Assembly: GCA_028724525.1 (NCBI GenBank)
Contig: JAQYCV010000032.1
Location: forward strand, 1-53,655
Source: Clostridiales bacterium
GTDB lineage: Bacteria; Bacillota; Clostridia; Saccharofermentanales; DTU023
Direction: 5' to 3'
Length of the DNA: 53,655 bases
The notes beneath the pieces were generated by a model. The model saw only the letters and a list, made by a program, of their open reading frames with translations. It was not told the DNA's origin and did no database searches. The position numbers were made by a program, and so were the translations under genes. Numbering within the stretch: the stretch's first letter is position 1; each line of letters starts with the position of its first letter. This document shows positions 18,502 through 26,131 of this stretch, one piece after another.

Positions 18502-20607
18502 ATGTCAGAAGAAGTTTTACAGTTAAATAGCCCTAAAACCCCCTTAAAAGCAAGACATACGGGTTCAGACGGCCTCCGGGTCTTCGCCCTCCTAGGCGTT
18601 ATGGCCTACCATATCCGGCCGGATCTTGTCCCCGGTGGATTTTTGGGCGTGGTGATTTTTTTAGTCCTCGCCGGCTATTACACCACCAGATCTTTTGTGG
18701 TCCGGCCCCAGCTGGACTTAGCCAGCTACTACAAGAGTCGGGTCAGCCGCCTGTGGCCCCCCCTCCTCTTTCTGGTGGCTAGTCTGGCTATCTATGCGGG
18801 CTTCTTTTTACCAGAAGTCTTCCGCTTTCTCCGAGACTCCGCCCCGTCCGCTGTTTTGGGCTACCACAATATTGCGGAGATCCTGGCCGACAAGTCCTAC
18901 TTTGCCCGCCATGGGTCCTTTGACCCCCTCACCCATCTCTGGGCCCTCTCCCTGGAGATGCAGTACTATCTCTGCTACCCCCTCCTCTATGCTGGCCTGT
19001 CCGCCTTGAGTGACCGCATGCCCTCCAAAATCCGCCTCTATGGCAGAGAGTTGGCAGGTTACTTCCTCCTCTTGCTGGGCTTGGCTTCCGCGGCCTACAT
19101 GGCAGTCTCTTATAGGCCCGGAGGAGATCCGACCCCCTATTACTACAATTCCTTTATGCGGGTCAACGCCTTCCTTAACGGGGCAGCTACCAGCCTTATT
19201 TTGGCCGGTCGGCAAATGCGGCAAGCCTATCTCATTGCCTCTGGCCAGGTCTGGGACGAAGAAGGTCCTAGCCCCGAAGGCTCTAAACGGAGGCACCAGG
19301 TCCCCCAACCCATGCCCTTGGCTGTACGGACCTCGGTAGGCTGGTTCAGCCTCGTTTTTATGCTGGCCGCCTTCTTCCTCTTCAGCTATGACTCCAGCTT
19401 CCTTTACCGGGGAGGTTTTTACCTCTACTCCATCCTGGCCGCCCTCTTCATCGCCTTTGCCGGCACGCGGGCTGTCCCCGGAATGGGCTTTATGGAGACC
19501 GGCGTTTTCTGCTATCTGGCCTCCCGGTCCTACCATATTTACCTCTGGCAATATGCCATCATGGTGTGTTTAGAAGCTGCCCTCCGCTTCTCCACTCTAG
19601 CCTTCCTCCCCCGCCTGGCGATACAGCTGGTCTTGCTGTCCCTTATGGCCGAGCTATCCTGGAGGCTCTTTGAAGAGAAAGGCCAGATTCGGGCCGGCTT
19701 CCGCTCTAGCCTCGCCCTGGCCATGGCCTGCATTTTAGTGGTCCTCCTGGTTCTACCTCCTCTCACGACTCCGGCGGCGCCTGCCCTGGAAGGGGACCTG
19801 GTCCTCCAAGCCATTCAAGCCAACCATGAACGCCAGTCCCAGCTCCTGGGGCAAGAAATTGCGAGCGAGGCCCAAAAGGCAGACCAAAAGACTGACCTCA
19901 CGGATGCGGCCAAGGAGACAGAAAAAGCAACAGCCAGAGCTGAAAGCCCTGAACTAGCGACAGGAGAAGGTCAGGAAAAGGCAAGTCAAGAGGCAGAAGC
20001 GACCACAGGTCTTCCAACGGAAGCCCCTGCGCCTAGTGCCGAGAGCCAAGCGACTAGCCCGGCTAGCGGCCAAGTTTCGACAAGCAACCCCTACGGCTAC
20101 TCAGAGGCCGCAGTTAATGCTCTGAAAAATCTCAATCTCATGATTGTTGGAGATTCAGTCATGGCCATGGCTATCCCTGGCATGGAGGCTTATGTCCCAG
20201 GTGTTTATATAGATGCTGAAGTTTCCCGCCATTTTTATGAGGGACCTGCCATCATTCAAGCCCTGGACAACTCCGGCATTAAAGGGGACATTCTCGTTGT
20301 CGCTCTGGCCACCAATGGGGATATCAACCCCGCGGACATGGATACCTATTACGCCGTGGCCAATGGCCGTCCTTTGATTTTTGTGAATACGGTAGTGCCA
20401 GGGACCTGGGAGCAACCCAATAACCAAAAGCTAGCCAATTTTGCCGCTAACCACACCAACGTCTATGTAGCAGACTGGTATGGTCGGGCCAAAAATGTAG
20501 CCGCCTACTTCTATCAAGACGCTACCCATCCCGTGCCGGAAGGAGCTGATGTCTATGACCAGGTGATCCTAGAGACCATCCTGGCCGTCCTGGGAGTCCA
20601 GCCCTAG
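18502..20607 (+). CDS. OatA-like acyltransferase with C-terminal SGNH domain
   Basis: Membrane O-acyltransferase of the acyltransferase-3 family fused to an extracellular SGNH esterase-like domain, the architecture of peptidoglycan O-acetyltransferase OatA. About 10 hydrophobic segments fill residues 20-430, starting with the typical GSDGLRVFALLGVMAYH. A Glu/Ala/Thr-rich linker follows (about 440-535), then the SGNH domain with the nucleophile in IVGDSVMAM, the Asn in ALATNGD, and the Asp/His pair in DATHP. At 701 residues the length fits OatA. Start codon is uncertain: no clear ribosome site; an in-frame ATG at 18472 lies inside the upstream terminator T-run. Muramic-acid O-acetylation, with lysozyme resistance, is inferred from the family. 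Confidence 0.88.
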   Translation: MSEEVLQLNSPKTPLKARHTGSDGLRVFALLGVMAYHIRPDLVPGGFLGVVIFLVLAGYYTTRSFVVRPQLDLASYYKSRVSRLWPPLLFLVASLAIYAGFFLPEVFRFLRDSAPSAVLGYHNIAEILADKSYFARHGSFDPLTHLWALSLEMQYYLCYPLLYAGLSALSDRMPSKIRLYGRELAGYFLLLLGLASAAYMAVSYRPGGDPTPYYYNSFMRVNAFLNGAATSLILAGRQMRQAYLIASGQVWDEEGPSPEGSKRRHQVPQPMPLAVRTSVGWFSLVFMLAAFFLFSYDSSFLYRGGFYLYSILAALFIAFAGTRAVPGMGFMETGVFCYLASRSYHIYLWQYAIMVCLEAALRFSTLAFLPRLAIQLVLLSLMAELSWRLFEEKGQIRAGFRSSLALAMACILVVLLVLPPLTTPAAPALEGDLVLQAIQANHERQSQLLGQEIASEAQKADQKTDLTDAAKETEKATARAESPELATGEGQEKASQEAEATTGLPTEAPAPSAESQATSPASGQVSTSNPYGYSEAAVNALKNLNLMIVGDSVMAMAIPGMEAYVPGVYIDAEVSRHFYEGPAIIQALDNSGIKGDILVVALATNGDINPADMDTYYAVANGRPLIFVNTVVPGTWEQPNNQKLANFAANHTNVYVADWYGRAKNVAAYFYQDATHPVPEGADVYDQVILETILAVLGVQP

Positions 20608-20609
20608 AT

Positions 20610-21590
20610 CTAGTCTTCTAAAGTTTGACTATATTGGTAAAAAGCCAAGTTTAACTGGCCTATCGCTTCTGCGGGATAGGCCAGATTTTTTGTGAAAATG
20701 GCAAAGGCAAAAGGCCGGTCGCCGTAAACAATCCCCACGTCATGGTAAAAGCCACCATTTTTACCGTACTTGCGGGCAACCGGAACGGGGATATAAGTAG
20801 CCGCCATGGCGGGATAAGACGTATTCTTCATATAATTTTCTAAAGTAGCATAGCCCGGAATCTGCTGGGGATTGTCATAAAATTCCCAGAGGAAATTGAG
20901 GCACTCCCGGGGAGTGAGCTCGCGCTTATCCCCATAATGGAGCCCATAGCGCTGGTCCATGTTCGGGACCAGCCAGCCCATTTGCTTCCACATGCGGTCC
21001 AGGGCCAGGAAAGCCGTGTTGTCCGAGTGGACAATCGCAGCCTGGAGGAGTTCTTCCACTGTGTAGGTATGGCCGACCCCAGCCGCAGAAATAGGGCCAG
21101 TCCCTAGCTCCAGGTCCTCCTCTTCAATAGTGATCGGCAGGCTTAAGTCCACCCTGCCCGCTGCTGCCCATTCATAGCTAAGCAAGGCAGCCGGCAACTT
21201 GATCACAGAGGCGGCCAAGAAGGGCCGGTCTAAGTTTTTCCCCCAGTACTCTTGGCTGGCTAAATCCAGGAAGACATAGCCGATATCCTCCTGGTCAATA
21301 CCCAGATCTGCCTCTAGCTTGCGGAATTTTTCCTCCAGTTCCTCCGACTGGAGAAGGCGGGCGGGAAGGCTTGGCGCTATCGTCTCAGTCTCTGTTGCCC
21401 GCTGCTGAGTCTCCAGGTCTGGCGCCGTCTCTGTGGGCGGGGCCGTAGGACTTAGACTAGCAGTGCTGAGGGTATAAGGCTTGTTTTGGAAAGTGCAGGC
21501 GCTGAGGCACAAGCCAGCCAGCAAGAGGCAGGCCAGGATTTTCTCAAGCTTCCTGCCCACTATTCCCTGTATTTTTGTCCTTTGGATCAT
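20610..21590 (-). CDS. Class A beta-lactamase-fold serine hydrolase lipoprotein
   Basis: Secreted lipoprotein (lipobox LSAC, cysteine near residue 32) with a Thr/Pro/Glu linker and a class A beta-lactamase-like domain. The active-site motifs are present in order: SVIK (S-x-x-K), HSDN (SDN loop) and KNG in GKNGG in place of KTG. The glutamate of the omega loop is not obvious to me, so true beta-lactamase activity is doubtful; a D,D-peptidase or other cell-wall hydrolase role is as likely. Its ATG overlaps the CAP-gene stop codon (ATGA), so it is translationally coupled as third gene of the sortase operon. It converges on the acyltransferase gene with only 2 bases between the stops. Confidence 0.85.
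   Translation of the reverse strand: MIQRTKIQGIVGRKLEKILACLLLAGLCLSACTFQNKPYTLSTASLSPTAPPTETAPDLETQQRATETETIAPSLPARLLQSEELEEKFRKLEADLGIDQEDIGYVFLDLASQEYWGKNLDRPFLAASVIKLPAALLSYEWAAAGRVDLSLPITIEEEDLELGTGPISAAGVGHTYTVEELLQAAIVHSDNTAFLALDRMWKQMGWLVPNMDQRYGLHYGDKRELTPRECLNFLWEFYDNPQQIPGYATLENYMKNTSYPAMAATYIPVPVARKYGKNGGFYHDVGIVYGDRPFAFAIFTKNLAYPAEAIGQLNLAFYQYSQTLED
20655..20692 (+). terminator. Acyltransferase terminator nested in the convergent gene
   Basis: CTGGCCTATC (20655-20664) pairs perfectly with GATAGGCCAG (20675-20684) and is followed by ATTTTTTG. It is a proper plus-strand intrinsic terminator for the OatA-like gene, yet it lies inside the last coding codons of the opposite-strand serine hydrolase gene. 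Confidence 0.85.
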
Positions 21591-22801
21591 TTAGACTTCG
21601 CAACTAAAACCAGGAGGCTGGTAGCGACGACAATCCCCACCAAGCTCACCGCAATCAGAATTGTTCGGGTACTGTCTGACATCGTGTCTGCAGCCAGAAA
21701 ACTTTTCTGAGCCAGGCTGGTCACCGCCTCAGATGTTCGAGCGGTCTCTGTCTTGCGCTCACTTGCTTGGGGCCGAGACTTAGAGGCTGTCGGCTGGCTG
21801 GAGGATTTGTCTGCCTTGCGGCTGCTACTGGCAGACTCAGAGCTTTTAGAAGTCTGGCCAGAAGTTTGTGACTCGGCTGCTGATGCCTGGCCCTGGGTCT
21901 CTGGGGCTTCCTGATCAGGAGCTTCTTCTGCCGCCGTCTGGCTAGGCAGGGGCTGGGTCTCCGGGGGTGGAGTGGGCGCAGGAGCCGCAGAAGGCGCTGG
22001 CGCAGGAGCGGGGGCTGGGGCCACAGGGGCTCCACCTGTCGTAATAACGGTGACCTGGATCCGCACTGCTGTTACCCCAAAATTGCCCGTAACCAGGCAA
22101 ACCCCAGGGCTAACCCCGGTAATCGTGCCGGACCCATCTACCCGGGCCACCCCGGGATTGTCGCTGGACCAGCTGCCATTGGTCATTTGGCCATTAATCC
22201 CCGCATTCACCTTGATATAGGCACCCACCTTTAAGGTGAGAGAGTCATCCAGGTCCGCATATTGGGGGCCTGCGGCAGCCGCACCCTGGGCATTGACCGT
22301 ACGGGTTTCAGCTTGGATCCCCGCAAAAGCATTAGGCACCCCGCCTGAGGCATTGCTACTGTAAATTTGCACCCAATAGGTCTGGCCACCCGCAATAAAG
22401 CAGGCGCCCGCCATGGTGGTATAACCGCCAACGATATTGGCGTAATGGGAAGAAGAATTGACAAAGGCATTTTGTGCATCGCTGGCTGTAGCCCAACCGA
22501 TAGAGTAGTTTTCACTGTAGGGCACATTGGTCCCATCCGGACGCACATGGGAGTTGAGGACGGTCAATTCGGCCGCTCGCTGCTTGGCATAGTCTTCCAA
22601 GTTATAGTCGTAAACCAGGGGGCCTAGACCGGCAGCCGCCCGAGTTTGGTTAACCAAGTCCAGCATCTGCCTGGCGGCTTCATAGTTAAAAGATCCGCTG
22701 ACGCTCACCGGATCTGCCTGAACCACTTGGGTCACGCCAAAGATCAGTTGCAAACAAATAAGGACGCTAACCAAGAAACGGAGCCGGCGTAGAGTGCGCA
22801 T
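21587..22801 (-). CDS. CAP-domain surface protein with Ig-like domain and C-terminal anchor
   Basis: A 404-residue secreted protein. Parts in order: signal peptide (about 1-29), CAP/SCP domain (about 40-165, with LVNQTRAAAGLGPL, the SHVRPDGT turn and SENYSIG), a BIG_2-like Ig domain (about 185-255, SSDNPGVARVDGSGTITGVSPG), a long Pro/Ala then Ser/Lys/Glu-rich wall-spanning stretch (about 258-375), and a membrane helix near the end followed by VAKSK. No LPXTG motif precedes the helix. Its start overlaps the sortase stop by one base (TAATG), so it is coupled to the sortase. Whether the sortase cleaves it at an unusual site is open. Confidence 0.88.
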   Translation of the reverse strand: MRTLRRLRFLVSVLICLQLIFGVTQVVQADPVSVSGSFNYEAARQMLDLVNQTRAAAGLGPLVYDYNLEDYAKQRAAELTVLNSHVRPDGTNVPYSENYSIGWATASDAQNAFVNSSSHYANIVGGYTTMAGACFIAGGQTYWVQIYSSNASGGVPNAFAGIQAETRTVNAQGAAAAGPQYADLDDSLTLKVGAYIKVNAGINGQMTNGSWSSDNPGVARVDGSGTITGVSPGVCLVTGNFGVTAVRIQVTVITTGGAPVAPAPAPAPAPSAAPAPTPPPETQPLPSQTAAEEAPDQEAPETQGQASAAESQTSGQTSKSSESASSSRKADKSSSQPTASKSRPQASERKTETARTSEAVTSLAQKSFLAADTMSDSTRTILIAVSLVGIVVATSLLVLVAKSK

Positions 22802-23916
22802 TAGCTAAGACCGTTCTCTTCTTGGTAACGCTGGTAGTGCGGATCGTCCTCCGGGACCTCAGAAGTCGAGGTCAGTTCCCCGTAGACCAGGATCCGGCGC
22901 TCCGAAACATCGTAGATGAAGGGATCACATACCACCAGCATACTAGACTGCTTCATGCCGGAGGGACCGTCTGGATTGAAGCGCTCAAAGTACACTTCTT
23001 CCGTGACATTGTCGACAATGCGAACATTGTAATGGTAGCGGGTGCCCGTAGAGAAATCGTCAATATAGAAGGGATCATCTTCCTTCATTTCATCCAGGTA
23101 AAGGAGGCCAGTCCTTTTGTTCAAGACCCGGTGACCCAGGATAACATTCATGCCGTCTTCGCCGGGTTGAGGCATAAAGGGAACAATACCCGCGCCCCAA
23201 TAGAGGTTAGGTACCTGGCTGCCATCCCGGGACATGGGGGCGGTAACGCCAATCGAAGGTATCACCAGCCGACCCATGGTGTCAGGGGCCTGTTTTGGGA
23301 TGAAATTATAATCCTCGTCATTGTCGATAAATTTCACAGGATTTTCCGGGCTGGCGATAAAAGCGATAGCATCGTGGCCAACTGTAGCATCTGCGAGTTT
23401 ATTTAAAGCCTGATGGGCCATGAGAATAGATTGCTGGACATTTTGACCTGCCATGCGGTAAGAATTAGTCCGCTCCCTGGCTTCTAAGGCCGAGACGGAA
23501 TTGCCAGGCAAGCCCCCCTGTAGGAGGATATAGGCGCCTAGGCTTAGAACCACTACTAGGATCACACTCAAGATGATGGGTAGGGCCTTGGACTTTTGCT
23601 TACGGGGCCGCATGGCCTCTGTGCGGGCTTGCCGCCCCTCAGGGCTATAACCCGGATAAGGTTCCAAGGGCCGGGTCTGCATTTTTTCCGGACCTTGTTG
23701 CGGTCTAGCACCGAGTGGGTGCTGGCCAGGGCCTGCTTGTCCCCGAGGAGCCTGGGGCCTCCGAGGGCCGGGTCCAGCTTGTGGCCTGCGCGGGCCGGGA
23801 CCGGCTTGAGGTCTGCGGAATCCCGGGCCTTGAGGGCCTGGGCCAGCCTGAGGACGGGGTCCATGAGGGGGACCTGCTTGGCTGGGGCGGCTGGGACGAT
23901 AATCGTTATTGTTCAT
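22801..23916 (-). CDS. Sortase with long Pro/Gly/Arg-rich cytoplasmic N-terminus
   Basis: Membrane transpeptidase of the sortase superfamily. The C-terminal catalytic domain holds His in NVILGHRVLN, Cys in LVVCDPF (in place of the usual T-L-x-T-C) and Arg in SERRILVYGEL. One membrane helix (about residues 112-134) places the domain outside. The first ~110 residues are cytoplasmic and strongly biased, with PRRPQAGPG-type repeats, unlike typical sortases. I use the ATG at 23916, with GGTGAT before it; a GTG at 23925 is inside that site. First gene of a coupled sortase-CAP-hydrolase operon. The class is uncertain. Confidence 0.88.
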   Translation of the reverse strand: MNNNDYRPSRPSQAGPPHGPRPQAGPGPQGPGFRRPQAGPGPRRPQAGPGPRRPQAPRGQAGPGQHPLGARPQQGPEKMQTRPLEPYPGYSPEGRQARTEAMRPRKQKSKALPIILSVILVVVLSLGAYILLQGGLPGNSVSALEARERTNSYRMAGQNVQQSILMAHQALNKLADATVGHDAIAFIASPENPVKFIDNDEDYNFIPKQAPDTMGRLVIPSIGVTAPMSRDGSQVPNLYWGAGIVPFMPQPGEDGMNVILGHRVLNKRTGLLYLDEMKEDDPFYIDDFSTGTRYHYNVRIVDNVTEEVYFERFNPDGPSGMKQSSMLVVCDPFIYDVSERRILVYGELTSTSEVPEDDPHYQRYQEENGLS

Positions 23917-24026
23917 ATGTATCACCGCAAAAGGCAGTGAGCTGCCTTTCCTTTGCTATCTAAGTGTCTTGCCGTGAAAGCTTGTTCTGCTCTCAGGCTG
24001 AGATAACTTATATTTTAACATACCTG

Positions 24027-24806
24027 CTAAGCTCGGCGCTGTTTAATCACTGCCACAATGATAGCGGCAGTCAGGGCAGCCATGCTTAAAATACAAGCAA
24101 TATAAACTTCGGGGAAACGGCCATCATAGGCGGGTGGAGGGCCTAGGTGGACAGCCGCGACCGCCCCTTCACAGAGCAAGACTGTGAAGAGAGAGAAAGG
24201 ATTCAGAAATTTTAGACCAATAATCATGGCAGAAATAGTCAAAGCTAAAATGAGAAGAACTGCCCGGGCATTGGTTGTAAAAAGGCCACCCTCCCGACCG
24301 CTGGCCTCAAAGGCCGTCCCCAAGGCTGTCACCAGGAGGTAGTTCATATAGCCTAGATAGACATCAAAAGGCAGGCGGGGTGGGAAAAACTTCCGCCGGC
24401 TACCGAAGTAAGCCAGGCTTACCCGGAGGAGAAAGACCATGATAAGGGCCCGGAGGAGGACATTCACGCCAAAGAGGCCATAATGCCAGATATAGACATC
24501 TACCGCATGGAGGAGGCAAATCAGAATGACGCCCACATCGGCCACCTGCACATACTGCCGGCTAAACTCCGTTTTCTTACTGCCGATGAAGTCAAAGCTG
24601 TAAAGCAAATACAGCATGAGGAAGAAGTCTAAGGCAAAGGTCAAGACCTGGTTGAAGGCTAGGGGGAAGATCAGGGTATTGAAGCGGATATTCACTTCAG
24701 CCGTAGAGTAGGGAATCAGCAATCCCGTCAGGCCAAAAATCTGCATGGCTAAGAGGATCACCACAGCAATACTGGCTACTATTTTCCGTCCGCTTTTAGT
24801 CTCCAT
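24027..24806 (-). CDS. Polytopic membrane protein, possibly TspO/MBR-related
   Basis: A 259-residue protein with about 8 hydrophobic helices. The region around VSLAYFGSRRKFFPPRLPF and the following DVYLGYMNYLL recalls the L-P-F-x-x-Y-L-G-W segment of long TspO/MBR-like (tryptophan-rich sensory) proteins, and the STAEV...F...F pattern near residue 35-55 fits the same family, but tryptophans are nearly absent. The relation is therefore tentative. The ribosome site AGGAGGGCC is good. It lies upstream of the sortase operon on the same strand with a 110-base gap holding a possible promoter (TATAAG), so it may be separately expressed. Confidence 0.6.
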   Translation of the reverse strand: METKSGRKIVASIAVVILLAMQIFGLTGLLIPYSTAEVNIRFNTLIFPLAFNQVLTFALDFFLMLYLLYSFDFIGSKKTEFSRQYVQVADVGVILICLLHAVDVYIWHYGLFGVNVLLRALIMVFLLRVSLAYFGSRRKFFPPRLPFDVYLGYMNYLLVTALGTAFEASGREGGLFTTNARAVLLILALTISAMIIGLKFLNPFSLFTVLLCEGAVAAVHLGPPPAYDGRFPEVYIACILSMAALTAAIIVAVIKQRRA

Positions 24807-24967
24807 GAGCTGGCCCTCCTGCCTTTCTGACCTGGAGTCCGTCTGGGACCCAGGCTTTTGCCTAGCCCTAGTTTAGCGCAAGTCCCTGTCTGTTACTAGA
24901 AAACCCTTATTATTATACTCTCGCTTGGACATTAAGCCGAAAAAACGGCCAAAAGATCTGGCTAATG

Positions 24968-24976
24968 TGTTATATT
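24968..24976 (+). promoter_or_regulatory. Extended -10 promoter of the threonine dehydrogenase gene
   Basis: TGTTATATT matches TGnTATAAT at all but one position. The predicted leader of about 65 bases contains a hairpin, ACCAGG with CCTGGT (24990-25008), before the AGGAG ribosome site. Confidence 0.6.
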
Positions 24977-25047
24977 TAACCGGAACAAGACCAGGCTAGC
25001 CGCCTGGTGATTTTGCCTGAGAGCAAGTGTGAATTAGGAGAAGAATT

Positions 25048-26001
25048 ATGAGTAAGAAAATTCTGTTAACTGGCTGCCTGGGCCAAATCGGCACAGAGCT
25101 CACCATGCACATGCGCAGGACCTATGGCAATGACCAAGTCATCGCTTCTGATATCGTCAAAAAGGACGTACCGGAAGTCATGGAATCCGGTCCTTTTGAA
25201 ATCCTTGACGTGACCGATGCCAAGCGCATTGCTGAAGTTGTAGACAAATACAAGGTAGACACCGTCCTCCACCTGGCTGCTATTCTTTCTGCCGTGGGCG
25301 AGCAAAAACCGACACTGGCCTACAACATCAATATGGGCGGCCTCTTCAACGTATTGGAAGTAGCCCGTGAAAAAGACCTGCAAGTCTTCACTCCCTCTTC
25401 CATTGGCTCTTTCGGCGCTTCTACCCCTAAGGACCACACGCCCCAGGATACCCTGCAAAGACCCTCTACCATGTACGGAGTCACCAAGGTAGCTGGTGAG
25501 CTACTTTGCGACTACTACCACACCCGTTTTGGCGTAGATACCCGTGGCGTTCGTTTCCCCGGACTGATCTCCTATGCAGCTCTGCCCGGCGGTGGCACAA
25601 CTGACTATGCCGTACATATTTTCTACGAAGCCATCAAAAAGCATAGCTATGCCAGCTTCATTGCTCCCGGCACCTATATGGATATGATGTACATGCCTGA
25701 CGCCCTCAAGGCCGTCACCATGCTAATGGAGGCAGATCCCAGCAAGCTGGTCCACCGCAATGCTTTCAACGTCACCGCCATGTCCTTTGAGCCCGAACAA
25801 CTGGGCGCGGAAATCAAGAAGCACATCCCAGACTTTAAGCTGACCTACGAGGTAGATCCCGTTCGTCAGGCCATCGCAGAATCCTGGCCCAACAGCTTGG
25901 ACGACTCCTGTGCCCGTCAAGAATGGGGCTGGGCGCCTGAGTACGATATGGCTGCCATGGTTAAAGATATGCTGGAAAAGCTCCAGGAAAAGGGCATCTA
26001 G
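25048..26001 (+). CDS. SDR-type L-threonine 3-dehydrogenase
   Basis: NAD-dependent oxidation of L-threonine to 2-amino-3-oxobutyrate, the first step of threonine breakdown to glycine and acetyl-CoA. The 317-residue product is an extended short-chain dehydrogenase: dinucleotide motif TGCLGQIGTEL near residue 8-18, PSSIGSFG, catalytic YGVTK, and MDMMYMPDALKA, a signature shared with SDR-type threonine dehydrogenases rather than UDP-sugar epimerases. A 2-amino-3-ketobutyrate ligase gene is not adjacent. The ribosome site AGGAG and an extended -10 promoter lie upstream and a terminator follows, so it appears to be a single-gene unit. Confidence 0.9.
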   Translation: MSKKILLTGCLGQIGTELTMHMRRTYGNDQVIASDIVKKDVPEVMESGPFEILDVTDAKRIAEVVDKYKVDTVLHLAAILSAVGEQKPTLAYNINMGGLFNVLEVAREKDLQVFTPSSIGSFGASTPKDHTPQDTLQRPSTMYGVTKVAGELLCDYYHTRFGVDTRGVRFPGLISYAALPGGGTTDYAVHIFYEAIKKHSYASFIAPGTYMDMMYMPDALKAVTMLMEADPSKLVHRNAFNVTAMSFEPEQLGAEIKKHIPDFKLTYEVDPVRQAIAESWPNSLDDSCARQEWGWAPEYDMAAMVKDMLEKLQEKGI

Positions 26002-26045
26002 GCTAGCAAGAAGCCCGATTGGGCGCGAGCATGAAAAATTTTTTG

Positions 26046-26079
26046 AAGGTCGGTTAGGTCAACTAGCCGACCTTTTGTT
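26046..26079 (+). terminator. Intrinsic terminator of the threonine dehydrogenase gene
   Basis: A 12-bp stem (26046-26057 with 26063-26074, one G-T pair) with the 5-base loop GTCAA is followed by TTTGTT. The promoter of the next gene overlaps its downstream edge. Confidence 0.85.
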
Positions 26080-26080
26080 A

Positions 26081-26116
26081 TGCTATAAGAGTCTTGACCT
26101 GCCATAAAAGGTCAAG
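26081..26116 (+). promoter_or_regulatory. Promoter and 5' stem-loop of the foldase gene
   Basis: TGCTATAAG (26081-26089) is an extended -10 box; transcription would start near 26096. CTTGACCT (26093-26100) pairs with AGGTCAAG (26109-26116), placing a stem-loop at the very 5' end of the mRNA, an arrangement that often stabilises transcripts. Confidence 0.55.
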
Positions 26117-26131
26117 CAGATTGGAGTTAAC

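Noticed and set aside
20610-21590. Beta-lactamase resistance gene
   Set aside because: The S-x-x-K and SDN motifs are present, but the KTG position is KNG and no omega-loop glutamate is evident; it sits in a cell-wall operon, so only the fold is claimed.
24983-25047. Glycine riboswitch before the threonine dehydrogenase gene
   Set aside because: Metabolically tempting, but the leader is only ~65 bases and lacks the tandem aptamer core; only one small hairpin is present.
25048-26001. UDP-glucose 4-epimerase
   Set aside because: It shares the SDR fold, but the MYGVTK and MMYMPDALKA motifs fit threonine dehydrogenase better.
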